From positions 1 through 64,000 of the forward strand of contig SVGC01000007.1 of NCBI GenBank assembly GCA_015056495.1: a stretch of DNA of 64,000 bases, in the 5' to 3' direction. A program made the translations under genes and the position numbers. This stretch comes from Butyrivibrio sp. (lineage in GTDB: Bacteria > Bacillota > Clostridia > Lachnospirales > Lachnospiraceae). Positions 28,183 to 36,978 of the stretch are shown in pieces (position 1 is the stretch's first letter; each line of letters begins with the position of its first letter). Below the pieces are notes generated by a model. That model saw only the letters and a program-made list of their open reading frames with translations, did no database searches and was not told where the DNA came from.

Positions 28183-28551
28183 TCAATGATGCCTCAGCGA
28201 GCGCAGCAATCCATTGACTGCAGCTTTATCTATGTAACCAGAGACCTCCGCTGCATACAGCCTTTCCCGGTATTTTGTGTTTGGTTTAATTGTAAGAGTC
28301 CTGGCATAGCCATTCCTTACAAGAAGCTCGTTTACCATTGTTTCCTTATCATGAAGGTAAACATAGCACAGAGTCCGGCCGTAGGTATCCGTCTGCTCGG
28401 AGTCATATTCGAGGTAAACTGATCCGCCTTCAAGAAGGTTCTTCATATATTCGCTGGCAACCTCTCCTTCGGGAGTGTTCTTTTCGGTTTCTTCAGAAAC
28501 GCTTTCCGGATCTGTTCCTTCATGGCTGCTCCTTATGCCTGACCCTCTCAT
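28183..28551 (-). pseudogene. C-terminal fragment of a staphylococcal-nuclease-like (SNase) protein
   Basis: The 122-residue frame matches the back half of SNase-type thermonucleases: DPESVSEET near the start, EGEVASEYMKNLL, VYLEYDSEQTDTYGRTLCYVYL, and VNELLVRNGYA. The N-terminal barrel strands with the metal-binding VVDGDT region and the first catalytic Arg are missing, and there is no signal peptide. It is therefore a truncated, probably inactive copy. The frame begins only 24 bases from the stop of the upstream dehydrogenase gene, so the missing 5' part was probably lost by deletion. Confidence 0.7.
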
Positions 28552-28575
28552 GGATCAAAGGCCGTGACTATACGC

Positions 28576-29535
28576 TTATTTATTGTAATCATAAAAGCCT
28601 TTTCCGGCATTTATTCCTGTCTCACCCTTATCAATCTTCTCTTTTAGGAGCTTACCAATCTTATATGTAACAGAGGACTCATCCTTTGCTTCAGGCTTCA
28701 TCTGGTTGATGTTGTACGCCGTCTCAAGTCCTACGATATCTAGGATCTCAAAAGGTCCTTTGGGAGCGCCGGTAGCAAGTCTCCAGGTAAGGTCTATTGT
28801 CTCGGGATCAGCAACCTCTTTTGCCCAAAGAGTCTGTGCAGATGTAAGAAGCGGAACAAGCATGGAATTAAGGATATAACCCGGCTGTTCCTTATGTAGC
28901 TGCAGTGGAACCATGTTGATCTCGGAAGCAAATTCAACAACTTTGTTGTAAATTTCCGGATTTGTTCCGGGATGTCCCATTATCTCTGCAGTATTGTTCT
29001 TCCATATGGTGTTGGCAAAATGAAGTGAAAGATACTTCTCAGGCCTTCCTGTGTGCTCAGCAAACATGCTTGGAAGAAGTGTTGATGAATTTGTAACAAG
29101 TATGGTATCCGGTTCCAGTAGATCTTTCATCTGTTCATAGACTGATATCTTGGCTTCAGGGTTTTCTGCCATGGATTCAATTACGATATCTGCGCCTTTT
29201 ACAGCCTTTGCCATATCAAGCTCTATATGGATGTTGTCAGTCATGTTCTTTTCGCCCTGACTTACTAGTTCATCAATAGCCTCTGCAGTAATGCCATCCC
29301 AACTCTTTATAAGGCCCTTTGGATACAGGAGCTTTCCTAATGGATTGCCGATCAGGGCTTTAGCTGCAGCAAGGTCATCAAGCATTGACTTCCTGTAACG
29401 TTCGATCTTTGGCGTGGTCCTGCCGACAGAAGATTCGCTTCTTAGCCATAATGTTACATCATGACCTGTATAAGCGCACATAAGACCGATCTGTGTCCCC
29501 AATACACCACCGCCCGCAACAACTACTTTGTTCAT
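28576..29535 (-). CDS. 3-hydroxyacyl-CoA (3-hydroxybutyryl-CoA) dehydrogenase family
   Basis: A 319-residue NAD-dependent enzyme. The N-terminal Rossmann motif is VAGGGVLGTQIG (about 5-16), followed by ADIVIESMAENPEAK, the catalytic-region NSSTLLPS, SLHFANTIW with its histidine, and the C-terminal helical domain with ATGAPKGPFEILDIVGL. It oxidises 3-hydroxyacyl-CoA to 3-ketoacyl-CoA or does the reverse. In butyrate producers the related Hbd reduces acetoacetyl-CoA, but this copy stands alone, without thiolase or crotonase genes, so a role outside the main butyrate pathway is possible. It has its own promoter region on the right side. It is intact in an otherwise decayed area. Confidence 0.85.
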   Translation of the reverse strand: MNKVVVAGGGVLGTQIGLMCAYTGHDVTLWLRSESSVGRTTPKIERYRKSMLDDLAAAKALIGNPLGKLLYPKGLIKSWDGITAEAIDELVSQGEKNMTDNIHIELDMAKAVKGADIVIESMAENPEAKISVYEQMKDLLEPDTILVTNSSTLLPSMFAEHTGRPEKYLSLHFANTIWKNNTAEIMGHPGTNPEIYNKVVEFASEINMVPLQLHKEQPGYILNSMLVPLLTSAQTLWAKEVADPETIDLTWRLATGAPKGPFEILDIVGLETAYNINQMKPEAKDESSVTYKIGKLLKEKIDKGETGINAGKGFYDYNK

Positions 29536-29671
29536 ATCGATACATACCTCCTTTAAATAATCCGTTTTCTTCGCAGATACGAAGTGTGACTACTAATATG
29601 CTAACATACACAGAATAATTTGAAAATCGATAAAAACACCTTGACGTTTCCATGTACCAGTGTAAAAATAA

Positions 29672-29695
29672 GGATGGAAGCGTTCTCTTCCATCC
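29672..29695 (+). other. Hairpin upstream of a small plus-strand gene
   Basis: GGATGGAAG and CTTCCATCC pair perfectly over nine bases with a CGTTCT loop, about 70 bases before the start at 29766. It could be a leader or attenuator element, or part of an upstream terminator. No regulator binding site is recognised. Confidence 0.45.
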
Positions 29696-29765
29696 AGCTG
29701 GTATCCGGCAATTATCACCACTTTTTGTAACCCAAAACCTAATATCTTACTTACAGGAGGCGACT

Positions 29766-30020
29766 ATGGATAAAAGTGACATTTTAGGAAAAGCAAAGCG
29801 CGAAACCAACAAAAGAGCATGCAAGGTGTACATGACCATCAAGACCCTTGATCCGGATGCTCCATACCCTCTTACCTGGGATGTGAAGCTGAGCATCCCT
29901 GAAATAACTGCCCTGAGCGGTCTTTCTGATATGTATGTATTTGACTTTCTTATTAACTTTAATGACTTGCTGCTTGATGTGATGATCAATAGCCAGGAGC
30001 TACTGAAAAAAGAACTCTAA
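29766..30020 (+). CDS. Small conserved-looking protein of unknown function
   Basis: An 84-residue protein whose start is set by a perfect AGGAGG ribosome site five bases upstream; the longer open frame to the left has no such site. The product is soluble, with no signal peptide or membrane helix, and mixed charged and hydrophobic composition (SGLSDMYVFDFLINF near the middle). I do not recognise a family. It is followed within ten bases by the GC-rich structured stretch at 30028-30181, which could be its 3' untranslated region. Confidence 0.65.
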   Translation: MDKSDILGKAKRETNKRACKVYMTIKTLDPDAPYPLTWDVKLSIPEITALSGLSDMYVFDFLINFNDLLLDVMINSQELLKKEL

Positions 30021-30027
30021 TCATAAG

Positions 30028-30181
30028 CCCAGAGGACGCTGCTTTGGGGAAGGTGTCGGGAACCGGGCGCGGCCAATCAGACTTCTTTTCTGGCCGGGGT
30101 GTCGGGGGAGTTCCTGACTTTATTCAGGCGGAGAGCTTAATTCTCCCTTTTAAATCGCCGCCCGCAGCACGGATAGCTGGG
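30028..30181 (+). ncRNA. Candidate structured non-coding RNA (GC-rich)
   Basis: A GC-rich island in AT-rich surroundings that folds into nested stems by eye. CCCAG at 30028-30032 pairs with CTGGG at 30177-30181, GCTGC at 30038-30042 with GCAGC at 30164-30168, and GGGCG at 30065-30069 with CGCCC at 30159-30163. Inside are three local hairpins: CGGCCA/TGGCCG, CCTGA/TCAGG (30113-30128) and GGAGA/TCTCC (30130-30146). The motif GGTGTCGGG occurs twice. There is no open frame. Strand is chosen from the neighbouring gene and is uncertain. The class is not identified; the raiA motif and other clostridial RNA families would be worth testing. Confidence 0.5.
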
Positions 30182-30186
30182 ACGCA

Positions 30187-30411
30187 CTAAATTTGTTCCA
30201 GGGCATCATAAGTACTTATTACGTAATCCTCAAAGAGCGGTAATATGAACTTTAGAGTTCCTCTCTCGCTACCATCTAATATGCCTTTTTTGACTATCCT
30301 ATCCCTATAAGGCGCATATTCATTACTGGCCATGCCTATAGCCTCTTTAATATCAGCGGCCTTTCCAGTTTTTGAAATAGCTACTCCATATACAAATTTC
30401 TTATCATTTGC
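30187..30411 (-). pseudogene. C-terminal tail of an AAA-type ATP-binding protein
   Basis: The minus strand reads as 74 codons ending in TAG, with VAISKTGKAADI, MASNEYAPYRDRIVKKGILDG and LKFILPLFEDYV. This resembles the winged-helix-like C-terminus of DUF234/AAA ATP-binding proteins. It is closed upstream by a stop at 30412-30414 and has no start or ribosome site, so it is a relic of a much longer gene. Confidence 0.55.
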
Positions 30412-30638
30412 TTATAATTCACTACATTACATCTCTCTTTATTGATGCCTTGCTGCTTGATATTTATCATTTGATAATTTCTTTATACACGTTTATTATT
30501 TTTATATATTTTTATCATTGTTTATTATTGTTTATCATTCTTTATTATTCAACTACGTGAAACTTGGGAAGCGAGAATTAAGAATAATGATATATCTTAA
30601 AGGTTGTATTTTGATATGTTGAGTCAAAAAAATCGTTT
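30412..30638. other. AT-rich gap
   Basis: No gene is supported here. Between about 30470 and 30550 the sequence is made of near-repeats of TTTATCATT and TTTATTATT. I see no defined element. Confidence 0.4.
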
Positions 30639-30700
30639 AAAAAAAGCCCCAGAAGAGGAGGATTTCAATAAAACTGTTGAAATCCCTATCTTCTGGAGCC
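30639..30700 (-). terminator. Rho-independent terminator (minus strand)
   Basis: On the minus strand GGCTCCAGAAGA pairs with TCTTCTGGGGC, with an inner GGATTTCAA/TTGAAATCC stem, followed by a run of seven T. It ends the transcript of the AAA-ATPase/nuclease genes. Confidence 0.85.
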
Positions 30701-30715
30701 GTTTACAATAAACTT

Positions 30716-32078
30716 TTACTCTTCCACCTTCCACTCAACCAGTTGCCTTGTTTTTGAATTAAAATTTACACCAATCTTATAGAGTGTTCTCTTATCAGCA
30801 GCATAAGGAGCTGCATAGTTCATATCATTTATTTGTTTTAACGCATTTTCTGCGCTATCATCACGCTTAAATTCGAAAATATAAACATATTTATCTGTTT
30901 CCAGATCCTCCACCAACATTCCCTGTATATATCGGGAAAAGACTTTTCAACAAGCCTGTCTTTACCTCATTATTAGGAAATCCCAATGTATATACTGCCT
31001 TCTGAATATCATAACCCTTCAAAGTAAGATAGCCACTTTGATATAAAAGCGGCACCACATCCAAATTGTCATCTCTATAATCCTTTAGCATATCTTTAGT
31101 GGCATAAAGTGTTTTATCACTAAACTTTCTTACATCAAAATTCATATTTCGCAATCTTTTTACCAAAAAAGTGGGGGTTCCTGTTTCAAACCAGTATGCA
31201 TCAAATTCCCTGTTATACAGTGCGTTCAAAAGACTATATGGATTATAAACTCCCTTCCCTTTTTGATGAAAGTGATAGCCGTCATATTCATATTTGAGTT
31301 TTTTAAGACATTCTTCTGTAGTCATATCTTGCTCAGCTGCAAGATTCTCTATCTCAAGGCCGAAAGTCTCCCTGATCTCCTGTTCGGTAATTCCACAGAT
31401 TTCTGCATAATCCATACTCATAGAGATATCCATGAGCTGATTAAGATCACTGAATATACTTACTTTGCTGAACTTTGTAACACCTGTTATAAACACAAAT
31501 TGAATATTAGCATCCTCACTTTTCAGAACAGAGAAAAAGCCTTTAAAAACAGCCTTATTATGTTCTATAAGTTCACTATTGTTCATTGTTTCCAACAGAG
31601 GTTTATCATATTCGTCTACAAGTACAACACATCTCTTTCCTGTCTTTTCTGAAGCAGCCGTTAATAGTTGCCCGAATCTTACACCAAGTGGCGCATTTTT
31701 TGTAGTATCTCCGTATACCTTTTCCCATTCCGAAATCTGAACTTCAAGTATAGCTTCCAAGGCTCCCGCTTCAGCAAAATTAGCTTTGTTAAAGTCGAAA
31801 TAAAACACCGGATATGATTGCCATGCATTAGGATTATCTCTCTCCAGTTCCTCTATTTTAAGCCCTTTAAAAAGTTCCTTTTTTCCTTCCCAATATGCTT
31901 TCATAGTAGAAAGAAGAAGGCTCTTGCCAAAACGGCGAGGACGGCTCAAGAAATATGGCATACCTGTATGAGCCAAGTTGTATATATACTCAGTCTTGTC
32001 AACATACAGATTATTATTATCTATAAGTTTTTCGAAGCTCTGAATGCCAATAGGCAATTGTCTTTTATTTAGCATCAT
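30716..32078 (-). pseudogene. AAA-ATPase-like/PD-(D/E)XK nuclease protein with internal deletion
   Basis: The first 386 residues are an AAA-ATPase-like domain: RPRRFGKSLL as the P-loop, VVLVDEYDKPLL as Walker B, and DGYHFHQKGKGVYNPYSLLNAL. After LKSLFPIYTG the frame runs off into NVGGGSGNR and stops. In another frame, starting at 30919, the nuclease C-terminus continues with TDKYVYIFEFKRDDSAENAL (PD-(D/E)XK core EFK) and ends at 30716. About 75 residues normally link these halves and are missing, so a deletion has both shortened and frameshifted the gene. It is the second of two tandem members of this family; the intact one is at 32109-33941. Confidence 0.75.
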
Positions 32079-32108
32079 TCCTTAGTATCCCTTCCCACTA
32101 TAAATAGT

Positions 32109-33941
32109 TTATGATATTTCAGTCTTTACAGCGCAGTTCTTTTTCCAGAACGCAACACCGATTTTTCTAACCTTACCAGTTAATCCGGTTATATACTCTT
32201 TATCATTGATCTGTTTCAATGCATCATCCGCTTCTTTTGCAAGTATATCGTCTACTTTTTTACTATCAATTTCATCTGTAATAGATTTGATTTCTATTAC
32301 AAAATGCGGTTTACTTGAATCTTTTGATTTGAGACGTATATCAAAACGACCATTTCCTGCTTCTCTATTGGATAAAATCTCATAGTAATTGTATAACATT
32401 GCAGTAAGCCCTAAAACAAGTCCATGGTAAAATCCTTCGGCTGCTGCATCATGATAGCTTATAGTCTCCTTTAGATATTTCTCCAAAAGCTTTTGTAACA
32501 TCTCTTCATCATCCGATAATAGAGCTGCCTGGAGATTTATCGATGTCTCTTGAGATACCAGACTTCCCGCACGATTGATAATCTCTTTTTCATAAACAAT
32601 CTGAATCTCTTTATTTGGTATTTTAAGCTCGCACATAGTGTTACCATCAAAAAGCAACTCAGCATCATTCGTAGTAAGATATCCGCTCATCAACAAAAAA
32701 CTGTATATGCTAGAAGGATTCTTCTGAATCTCCGGATATATGACGGACGTATCAATATATGCTTTTTTAGTCTCACCTAAGAGTAATGATCTTATTTCCT
32801 CTCCAACAGAATTTCCACCACTATTCAATATTTCGCCTATGATATCATTACTACCTGTAGACTGCCAATATGCTATGGATTTACATTCTGAATCGACATA
32901 ATTCAATACAGACCAAGGATTGTATATTTCAGTTTTACCAAATCTATAACCGTCATACCATTTTTTGACATCCGCCAGTTTCTCTCTATAACCATAGTCT
33001 TTAAGTATTTTCTTTACCTCAGACTCAGTAAAGCCAAAATATTCACTGTATCTTTCATCTAGCACAGAATTAGTATTAAGATTATTTAGTCCACTGAAAA
33101 TGCTTTCTTTAGCTACTCTAAGAATTCCTGTTAAAAATGCCATGGCAAGATGAGCATTATCCTTCAATCCACCTGACAGGAAATTCCTCATGAAAGATAT
33201 TATTTCATCATAATAACCATTTATATGTCCTTGATGAATAGGTGTATCATATTCATCAATAAGTATCATAGCAGTAACACCTGATGCAGTATGAAGCATT
33301 TCTGTCAGTCTTCCAAGGGTAGATGGCCATAAGGCATTTTCCAAGGTACCTGACATTACCTCTTTGTAGAATGCTATATCTGCCTCATGTAAAAATCCAC
33401 ATTCTAATATATCTATGTGCCTTTTATATTCATTTTGAATTAAACTCTTCAAGTTTATAAACGTTTCTTCCCAAGTAGCATATTTTACATCCTTAAAAGT
33501 AAAGTATATTACTGGGTACTTGCCCTGCTCATTTCTATATTTTTTATCTTGTTTCCATATATTTGTTCCTACAAATAGTTCACTTTTATCCTGCTCATTT
33601 TTTTCAAAAAATGTCTTTAGCATGTCCATGTTGAGCGTTTTGCCAAATCTTCTAGGACGCAGGAACAATGACACCTGTGGTCTGTAGTCTATTAAGTCTT
33701 TAATAAGTAGGGTCTTGTCCACGTAATAGTAATCAGATATTGCCAATTCAAAATTAGACACTCCAATAGGAAGTGGTGTTTTTGTCTCACTTCCCACTTC
33801 CCATTTAGCATCTTCAGGGATCATCCACCTAGAGCCTTCCATACGTGCTCCTTCAATCATGCCTTTTCTGCAGCACTCAGTAACCCAACGCTTTGATTTT
33901 CCTATCCTATTTGCCATCTCCATAGAAGTTATATATTTCAT
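32109..33941 (-). CDS. HTH plus AAA-ATPase-like plus PD-(D/E)XK nuclease protein
   Basis: A 610-residue protein starting at the ATG preceded by GAGGG at 33941 (MKYITSMEMANR). An N-terminal helix-turn-helix of about 50 residues (KSKRWVTECCRKG) is followed by an AAA-ATPase-like domain with RPRRFGKTLNM and MILIDEYDTPIH, then YDGYRFGKTEIYNPWSVLNY. The C-terminal PD-(D/E)XK domain contains GRFDIRL and HFVIEIKS. The family is abundant in gut anaerobes and is often treated as defence- or mobile-element-related, without proven function. The HTH is an unusual addition and suggests DNA binding. It is intact, while the tandem relative downstream has decayed. Confidence 0.8.
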   Translation of the reverse strand: MKYITSMEMANRIGKSKRWVTECCRKGMIEGARMEGSRWMIPEDAKWEVGSETKTPLPIGVSNFELAISDYYYVDKTLLIKDLIDYRPQVSLFLRPRRFGKTLNMDMLKTFFEKNEQDKSELFVGTNIWKQDKKYRNEQGKYPVIYFTFKDVKYATWEETFINLKSLIQNEYKRHIDILECGFLHEADIAFYKEVMSGTLENALWPSTLGRLTEMLHTASGVTAMILIDEYDTPIHQGHINGYYDEIISFMRNFLSGGLKDNAHLAMAFLTGILRVAKESIFSGLNNLNTNSVLDERYSEYFGFTESEVKKILKDYGYREKLADVKKWYDGYRFGKTEIYNPWSVLNYVDSECKSIAYWQSTGSNDIIGEILNSGGNSVGEEIRSLLLGETKKAYIDTSVIYPEIQKNPSSIYSFLLMSGYLTTNDAELLFDGNTMCELKIPNKEIQIVYEKEIINRAGSLVSQETSINLQAALLSDDEEMLQKLLEKYLKETISYHDAAAEGFYHGLVLGLTAMLYNYYEILSNREAGNGRFDIRLKSKDSSKPHFVIEIKSITDEIDSKKVDDILAKEADDALKQINDKEYITGLTGKVRKIGVAFWKKNCAVKTEIS

Positions 33942-34126
33942 ATCAATACCCTCTTTTATTATAATTATAAAGTGGGAAGTGAGAAGTTTCAACACTTCTC
34001 ACTTCCCACTTTATTCAGTTTTAGAATTATTGATCTTGCTTAAAGCAAATACCCAATATGGTTACTTTTATAAAAAGACTACCCATATTGGATACCATTT
34101 TTACATATCTAAAATTCCACTATCTC

Positions 34127-35560
34127 TCAACTAAAATTCTCAACATAATATTTTGAATACTTAAAAGATTCATCCCTCATATACTTAAAGCCTTTTTCCT
34201 CGCAGAGAGTCTTTTGGCCGGAATATAGGTCTGTGCCAAGCCCTAAGCGGTTACCTTTAATAGTAAAGCCAAGAGCTGAAAGGATCGTCGGGAACATATC
34301 CATATGAAGAAATTCTCTATTGGAAGTCTCTGCCTTAGATGGAGTCTTGTCTGAACCAATTATGCAGTTATAGACAGTTCTGTCATAATAATCAACGCCT
34401 TTTACAAGAGAGGTATCCATTCTTGGATGGTCACCTGTTATTACTATCACAGTATCTTTCATGAAATCCTGCTCATAGCACCAGTTCACGAAATCCTGAA
34501 GCTGTCTGTCTGCGCACTCAAGGACATTGGCAAGTTTATTGGCATGAGCATGTCCGCATTCAGAGCATACATAGCCTCCGATATGATGAGTATCAACTGT
34601 CAGCATGGTGAAATTAAAAGGCTTTCCCTGAGATGAGAGCTGGAGCAGCTCGTCTTTGGCACATTTGTAGAGCTTGTTGTCTTCAAATCCCCACCAGACA
34701 TGATAGCCCTTGTCGATATAGCCTTTTTCAACTGCGCTGTCATAGTCAAAGATTTTGAAATTGCCGTGCTGCTTGAAGAAATTGGCACGTCCGCCAAATC
34801 CTGCTTTTGAACCGCACAGGAATTCCTGAACATAGCCATTTTCGTGGAGAATATCTCCAAGTGAAGTTATGCCGGCAGCAAGGTCTTTTTTATCCTTTCT
34901 GACATATCTGAGAGGAAATGAGAACGGAACTCCGGTCTGGGTGGAGAAAATAGCTGACATAGTCCACTGGGAGCCAGGAACTGTATGGAATCCGCCTAAT
35001 TTGTCATCCTCGGAAAAAGAGGTATTCTCTTTGGCAAGCCTGGTAAGATTAGGTATATAGTTCTCAGGCTGAGCTCCGCCAACTTCCTTTGAAGCATAAG
35101 TAGATTCCATACTTTCAAGGTAGATATAGATCAGGTTCTTCCTGTTCTCACCGGCAACTACGTTCTCAGGCTTTACATATTCCTCATCATACATCTTGGT
35201 TCTTGAGAGCCTCATGATGAAATATTCAAATACCCCTGCCATCTTATCAGCCCTATATATCTCGATCATGAACAGTACAAAGCCCACAAGCAGTACGTAT
35301 AATGCATTTACCATGCCCCTGCTGATAAGGGTATATAGTGCGACCAGTGCCACCACATAAATCACCATAAAATATCTTGCATACCAGAAGGCGTCCAGCA
35401 TAAAGCTTGCATCTGCACCCTCCATCGGCGAGGCCAGCGTATACATTGATTCCTGAAATGTGCAGCCAAAATGATCCTTATACCATGTTAAAAGAGGAAT
35501 AGCCACAATCCCTACTCCCCAAAATATTGCAATGAAAACATATGTTATTATTTCACTCAT
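34127..35560 (-). CDS. LTA-synthase/MdoB-like phosphoglycerol transferase
   Basis: A 477-residue membrane-anchored sulfatase-fold enzyme. Three hydrophobic segments (about 5-26, 62-82, 86-106) precede an extracellular catalytic domain. The first metal site and nucleophile are seen in YIYLESMES and VPGSQWTMSAIFSTQTG (Thr nucleophile), and the second metal region in ITGDHPRMDT. Enzymes of this group transfer glycerol phosphate from phosphatidylglycerol to wall or membrane glycans. The membrane part is shorter than the five helices of LtaS. The gene stands alone and is not part of the upstream polysaccharide cluster. Confidence 0.85.
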   Translation of the reverse strand: MSEIITYVFIAIFWGVGIVAIPLLTWYKDHFGCTFQESMYTLASPMEGADASFMLDAFWYARYFMVIYVVALVALYTLISRGMVNALYVLLVGFVLFMIEIYRADKMAGVFEYFIMRLSRTKMYDEEYVKPENVVAGENRKNLIYIYLESMESTYASKEVGGAQPENYIPNLTRLAKENTSFSEDDKLGGFHTVPGSQWTMSAIFSTQTGVPFSFPLRYVRKDKKDLAAGITSLGDILHENGYVQEFLCGSKAGFGGRANFFKQHGNFKIFDYDSAVEKGYIDKGYHVWWGFEDNKLYKCAKDELLQLSSQGKPFNFTMLTVDTHHIGGYVCSECGHAHANKLANVLECADRQLQDFVNWCYEQDFMKDTVIVITGDHPRMDTSLVKGVDYYDRTVYNCIIGSDKTPSKAETSNREFLHMDMFPTILSALGFTIKGNRLGLGTDLYSGQKTLCEEKGFKYMRDESFKYSKYYVENFS

Positions 35561-35800
35561 TTTTACACCAGCTTCTATATTATTACTTACGAACTTGATT
35601 ATATTACCACAATTTTTTTAAACCATCCAAAGTAAATAGAATTTTTATTTGAAGCAAAAAGAATACGGTCATAGATTATATTCTGACATACTTTTAGTCT
35701 AATTTATGAAAAAATGATAAAATTTTAATATAATTGTTCCATTTTTATAATTTTTATTATATATTAAAGTCTTATATATTTTATTGATGGGTAAAAAAGT
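35561..35800. promoter_or_regulatory. Divergent promoter region
   Basis: A 240-base, very AT-rich gap between the minus-strand LTA-synthase-like gene and the plus-strand EAL gene. It must hold start sites for both, but A/T content is too high to pick reliable -35/-10 boxes by eye. Confidence 0.4.
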
Positions 35801-36517
35801 ATGAAAAATAATGTAACAGTAGATTATTTGGCAAATAATCCTGATAAGATCAAATTTGCATATCAGCCTATTGTCAACGCTTCTGACGATAGTATATTTG
35901 GCTATGAGGCGCTAATGCGTCCTGAGCCTTTTACTCCTATTGAATTCATTACAGAAATGGCTAAAAGGGATCAATTACAGATAGTTGAAGAGATAACCAA
36001 CTACTATTCCATTAAGTATTTTTTGGAAAAAAAGCTGCCTGGAAAGATGTTCATGAATACTTTTCCTGCAACATGTATGCGCCCGGAATGGTGTTTTAAG
36101 ACGCAGGAAGTTGGAAATACAGCCATGATTGGCCGTATAGTATATGAGATATTGGAATATACTACTCCTGACAGTTTTTCATTTAATGTAAAAAGAAATT
36201 TCATCAATAACTCTGGTGTACAAGCAGAGCTGGCCATTGACGATTATGGCACTGGTCAAAACGCCGACCTGCGCTATCTTGATTTCTATAAACCTAATTA
36301 CATTAAGATTGACAGGAAATTCATCACTAATATCGATTCTGATCCTACCAAGCAGGAAGTTGTTGAGCAGATGTGCTTTGATATGCGTGCACGTAATATC
36401 AAAGTCCTTGCGGAAGGTGTCGAGACTGAGGCAGAATACAACTACCTGAAGCAACAGCCAATTGACTATTTGCAAGGCTACTATATTGGCAAGCCTAAGT
36501 TATATACTGAATTTTAA
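35801..36517 (+). CDS. Stand-alone EAL-domain c-di-GMP phosphodiesterase
   Basis: A 238-residue protein made of a single EAL domain. Visible catalytic elements are YEALMRPE, the Asn region MNTFPA, the Glu in YEILEYT, IDDYGTG with the metal-binding Asp pair, IKIDRKF, VLAEGVET and QGYYIGKP. All key residues expected of an active phosphodiesterase are present. It would hydrolyse c-di-GMP in the cytoplasm, and has no sensor or membrane part, so its control must be transcriptional or by partners. An HD-GYP protein at 46239-47945 is a second c-di-GMP-degrading candidate in this window. A terminator follows directly. Confidence 0.87.
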   Translation: MKNNVTVDYLANNPDKIKFAYQPIVNASDDSIFGYEALMRPEPFTPIEFITEMAKRDQLQIVEEITNYYSIKYFLEKKLPGKMFMNTFPATCMRPEWCFKTQEVGNTAMIGRIVYEILEYTTPDSFSFNVKRNFINNSGVQAELAIDDYGTGQNADLRYLDFYKPNYIKIDRKFITNIDSDPTKQEVVEQMCFDMRARNIKVLAEGVETEAEYNYLKQQPIDYLQGYYIGKPKLYTEF

Positions 36518-36518
36518 C

Positions 36519-36567
36519 AAAGGAGCTGTGAAGAAATGATTCTCTCATTTTTTCATAGCTCCTTTTT
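36519..36567 (+). terminator. Rho-independent terminator after the EAL gene
   Basis: AAAGGAGCTGTGAA pairs with TTCATAGCTCCTTT (one wobble) around a 19-base loop, ending in a T-run. Confidence 0.85.
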
Positions 36568-36626
36568 CAACGTTTATTTTTCAAAGATTACTTTATCACA
36601 GCTTTTTCAATTTTGATATGAGTCAC

Positions 36627-36940
36627 TTTTACCTGTTGGAATGTGCATTTTTCGAATTTCCAATAGGTATTTTGAGCGGTTTTTACCTGTTGGAATTTCC
36701 GCTTTTCGATTTTTCAATAGGTTTTTGGAGCGGGTTTTACCTGTTGGAATTTCCGTTTTTCGATTTTTCAATAGGTTTTTTAAGCGGGTTTTACCTGTTG
36801 GAATTTCTGTTTTTCGATTTTTCAATAGGTTTTTGGAGCGGGTTTTACCTGTTGGAATTCGCCCTTTTCAATTTTCCAATAGGTTTTATAATCCATTTTT
36901 ACCTGTTGCAATTGGCATTTTCACACTTTCAAATAGGTTT
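36627..36940. repeat. Six-unit tandem array of 54-nt hairpin repeats
   Basis: The motif ACCTGTTG recurs exactly every 54 bases at 36631, 36685, 36739, 36793, 36847 and 36901. Each unit holds ACCTGTTGGAA and, 16 bases later, TTxCAATAGGT, which pair as a hairpin with one conserved G-T wobble. Units 2-4 are almost identical; units 1, 5 and 6 have diverged. The 54-base period is 18 codons, so open frames with 18-residue repeats appear on both strands (minus strand: NRKTEIPTGK, basic). The minus frame opens with TTG and has no ribosome site. It has no spacers, so it is not CRISPR. It lies between the EAL terminator and the 3' end of the acidic protein gene. Confidence 0.9.
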
Positions 36941-36978
36941 GTCCGTCTCAAATACGAATCTGCTTTACAACTTGTTAA

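Noticed and set aside
28105..28422. Plus-strand protein of 105 residues
   Set aside because: It lies opposite the SNase fragment, has no ribosome site and no recognisable sequence.
30160..30190. c-di-GMP-I riboswitch suggested by GGGACGCA
   Set aside because: The rest of the GEMM-I core (AGGGCAAACC and the tetraloop-receptor arm) is absent; only the short word matches.
36627..36940. CRISPR array
   Set aside because: Units are contiguous 54-base repeats with no unique spacers and no cas genes nearby.
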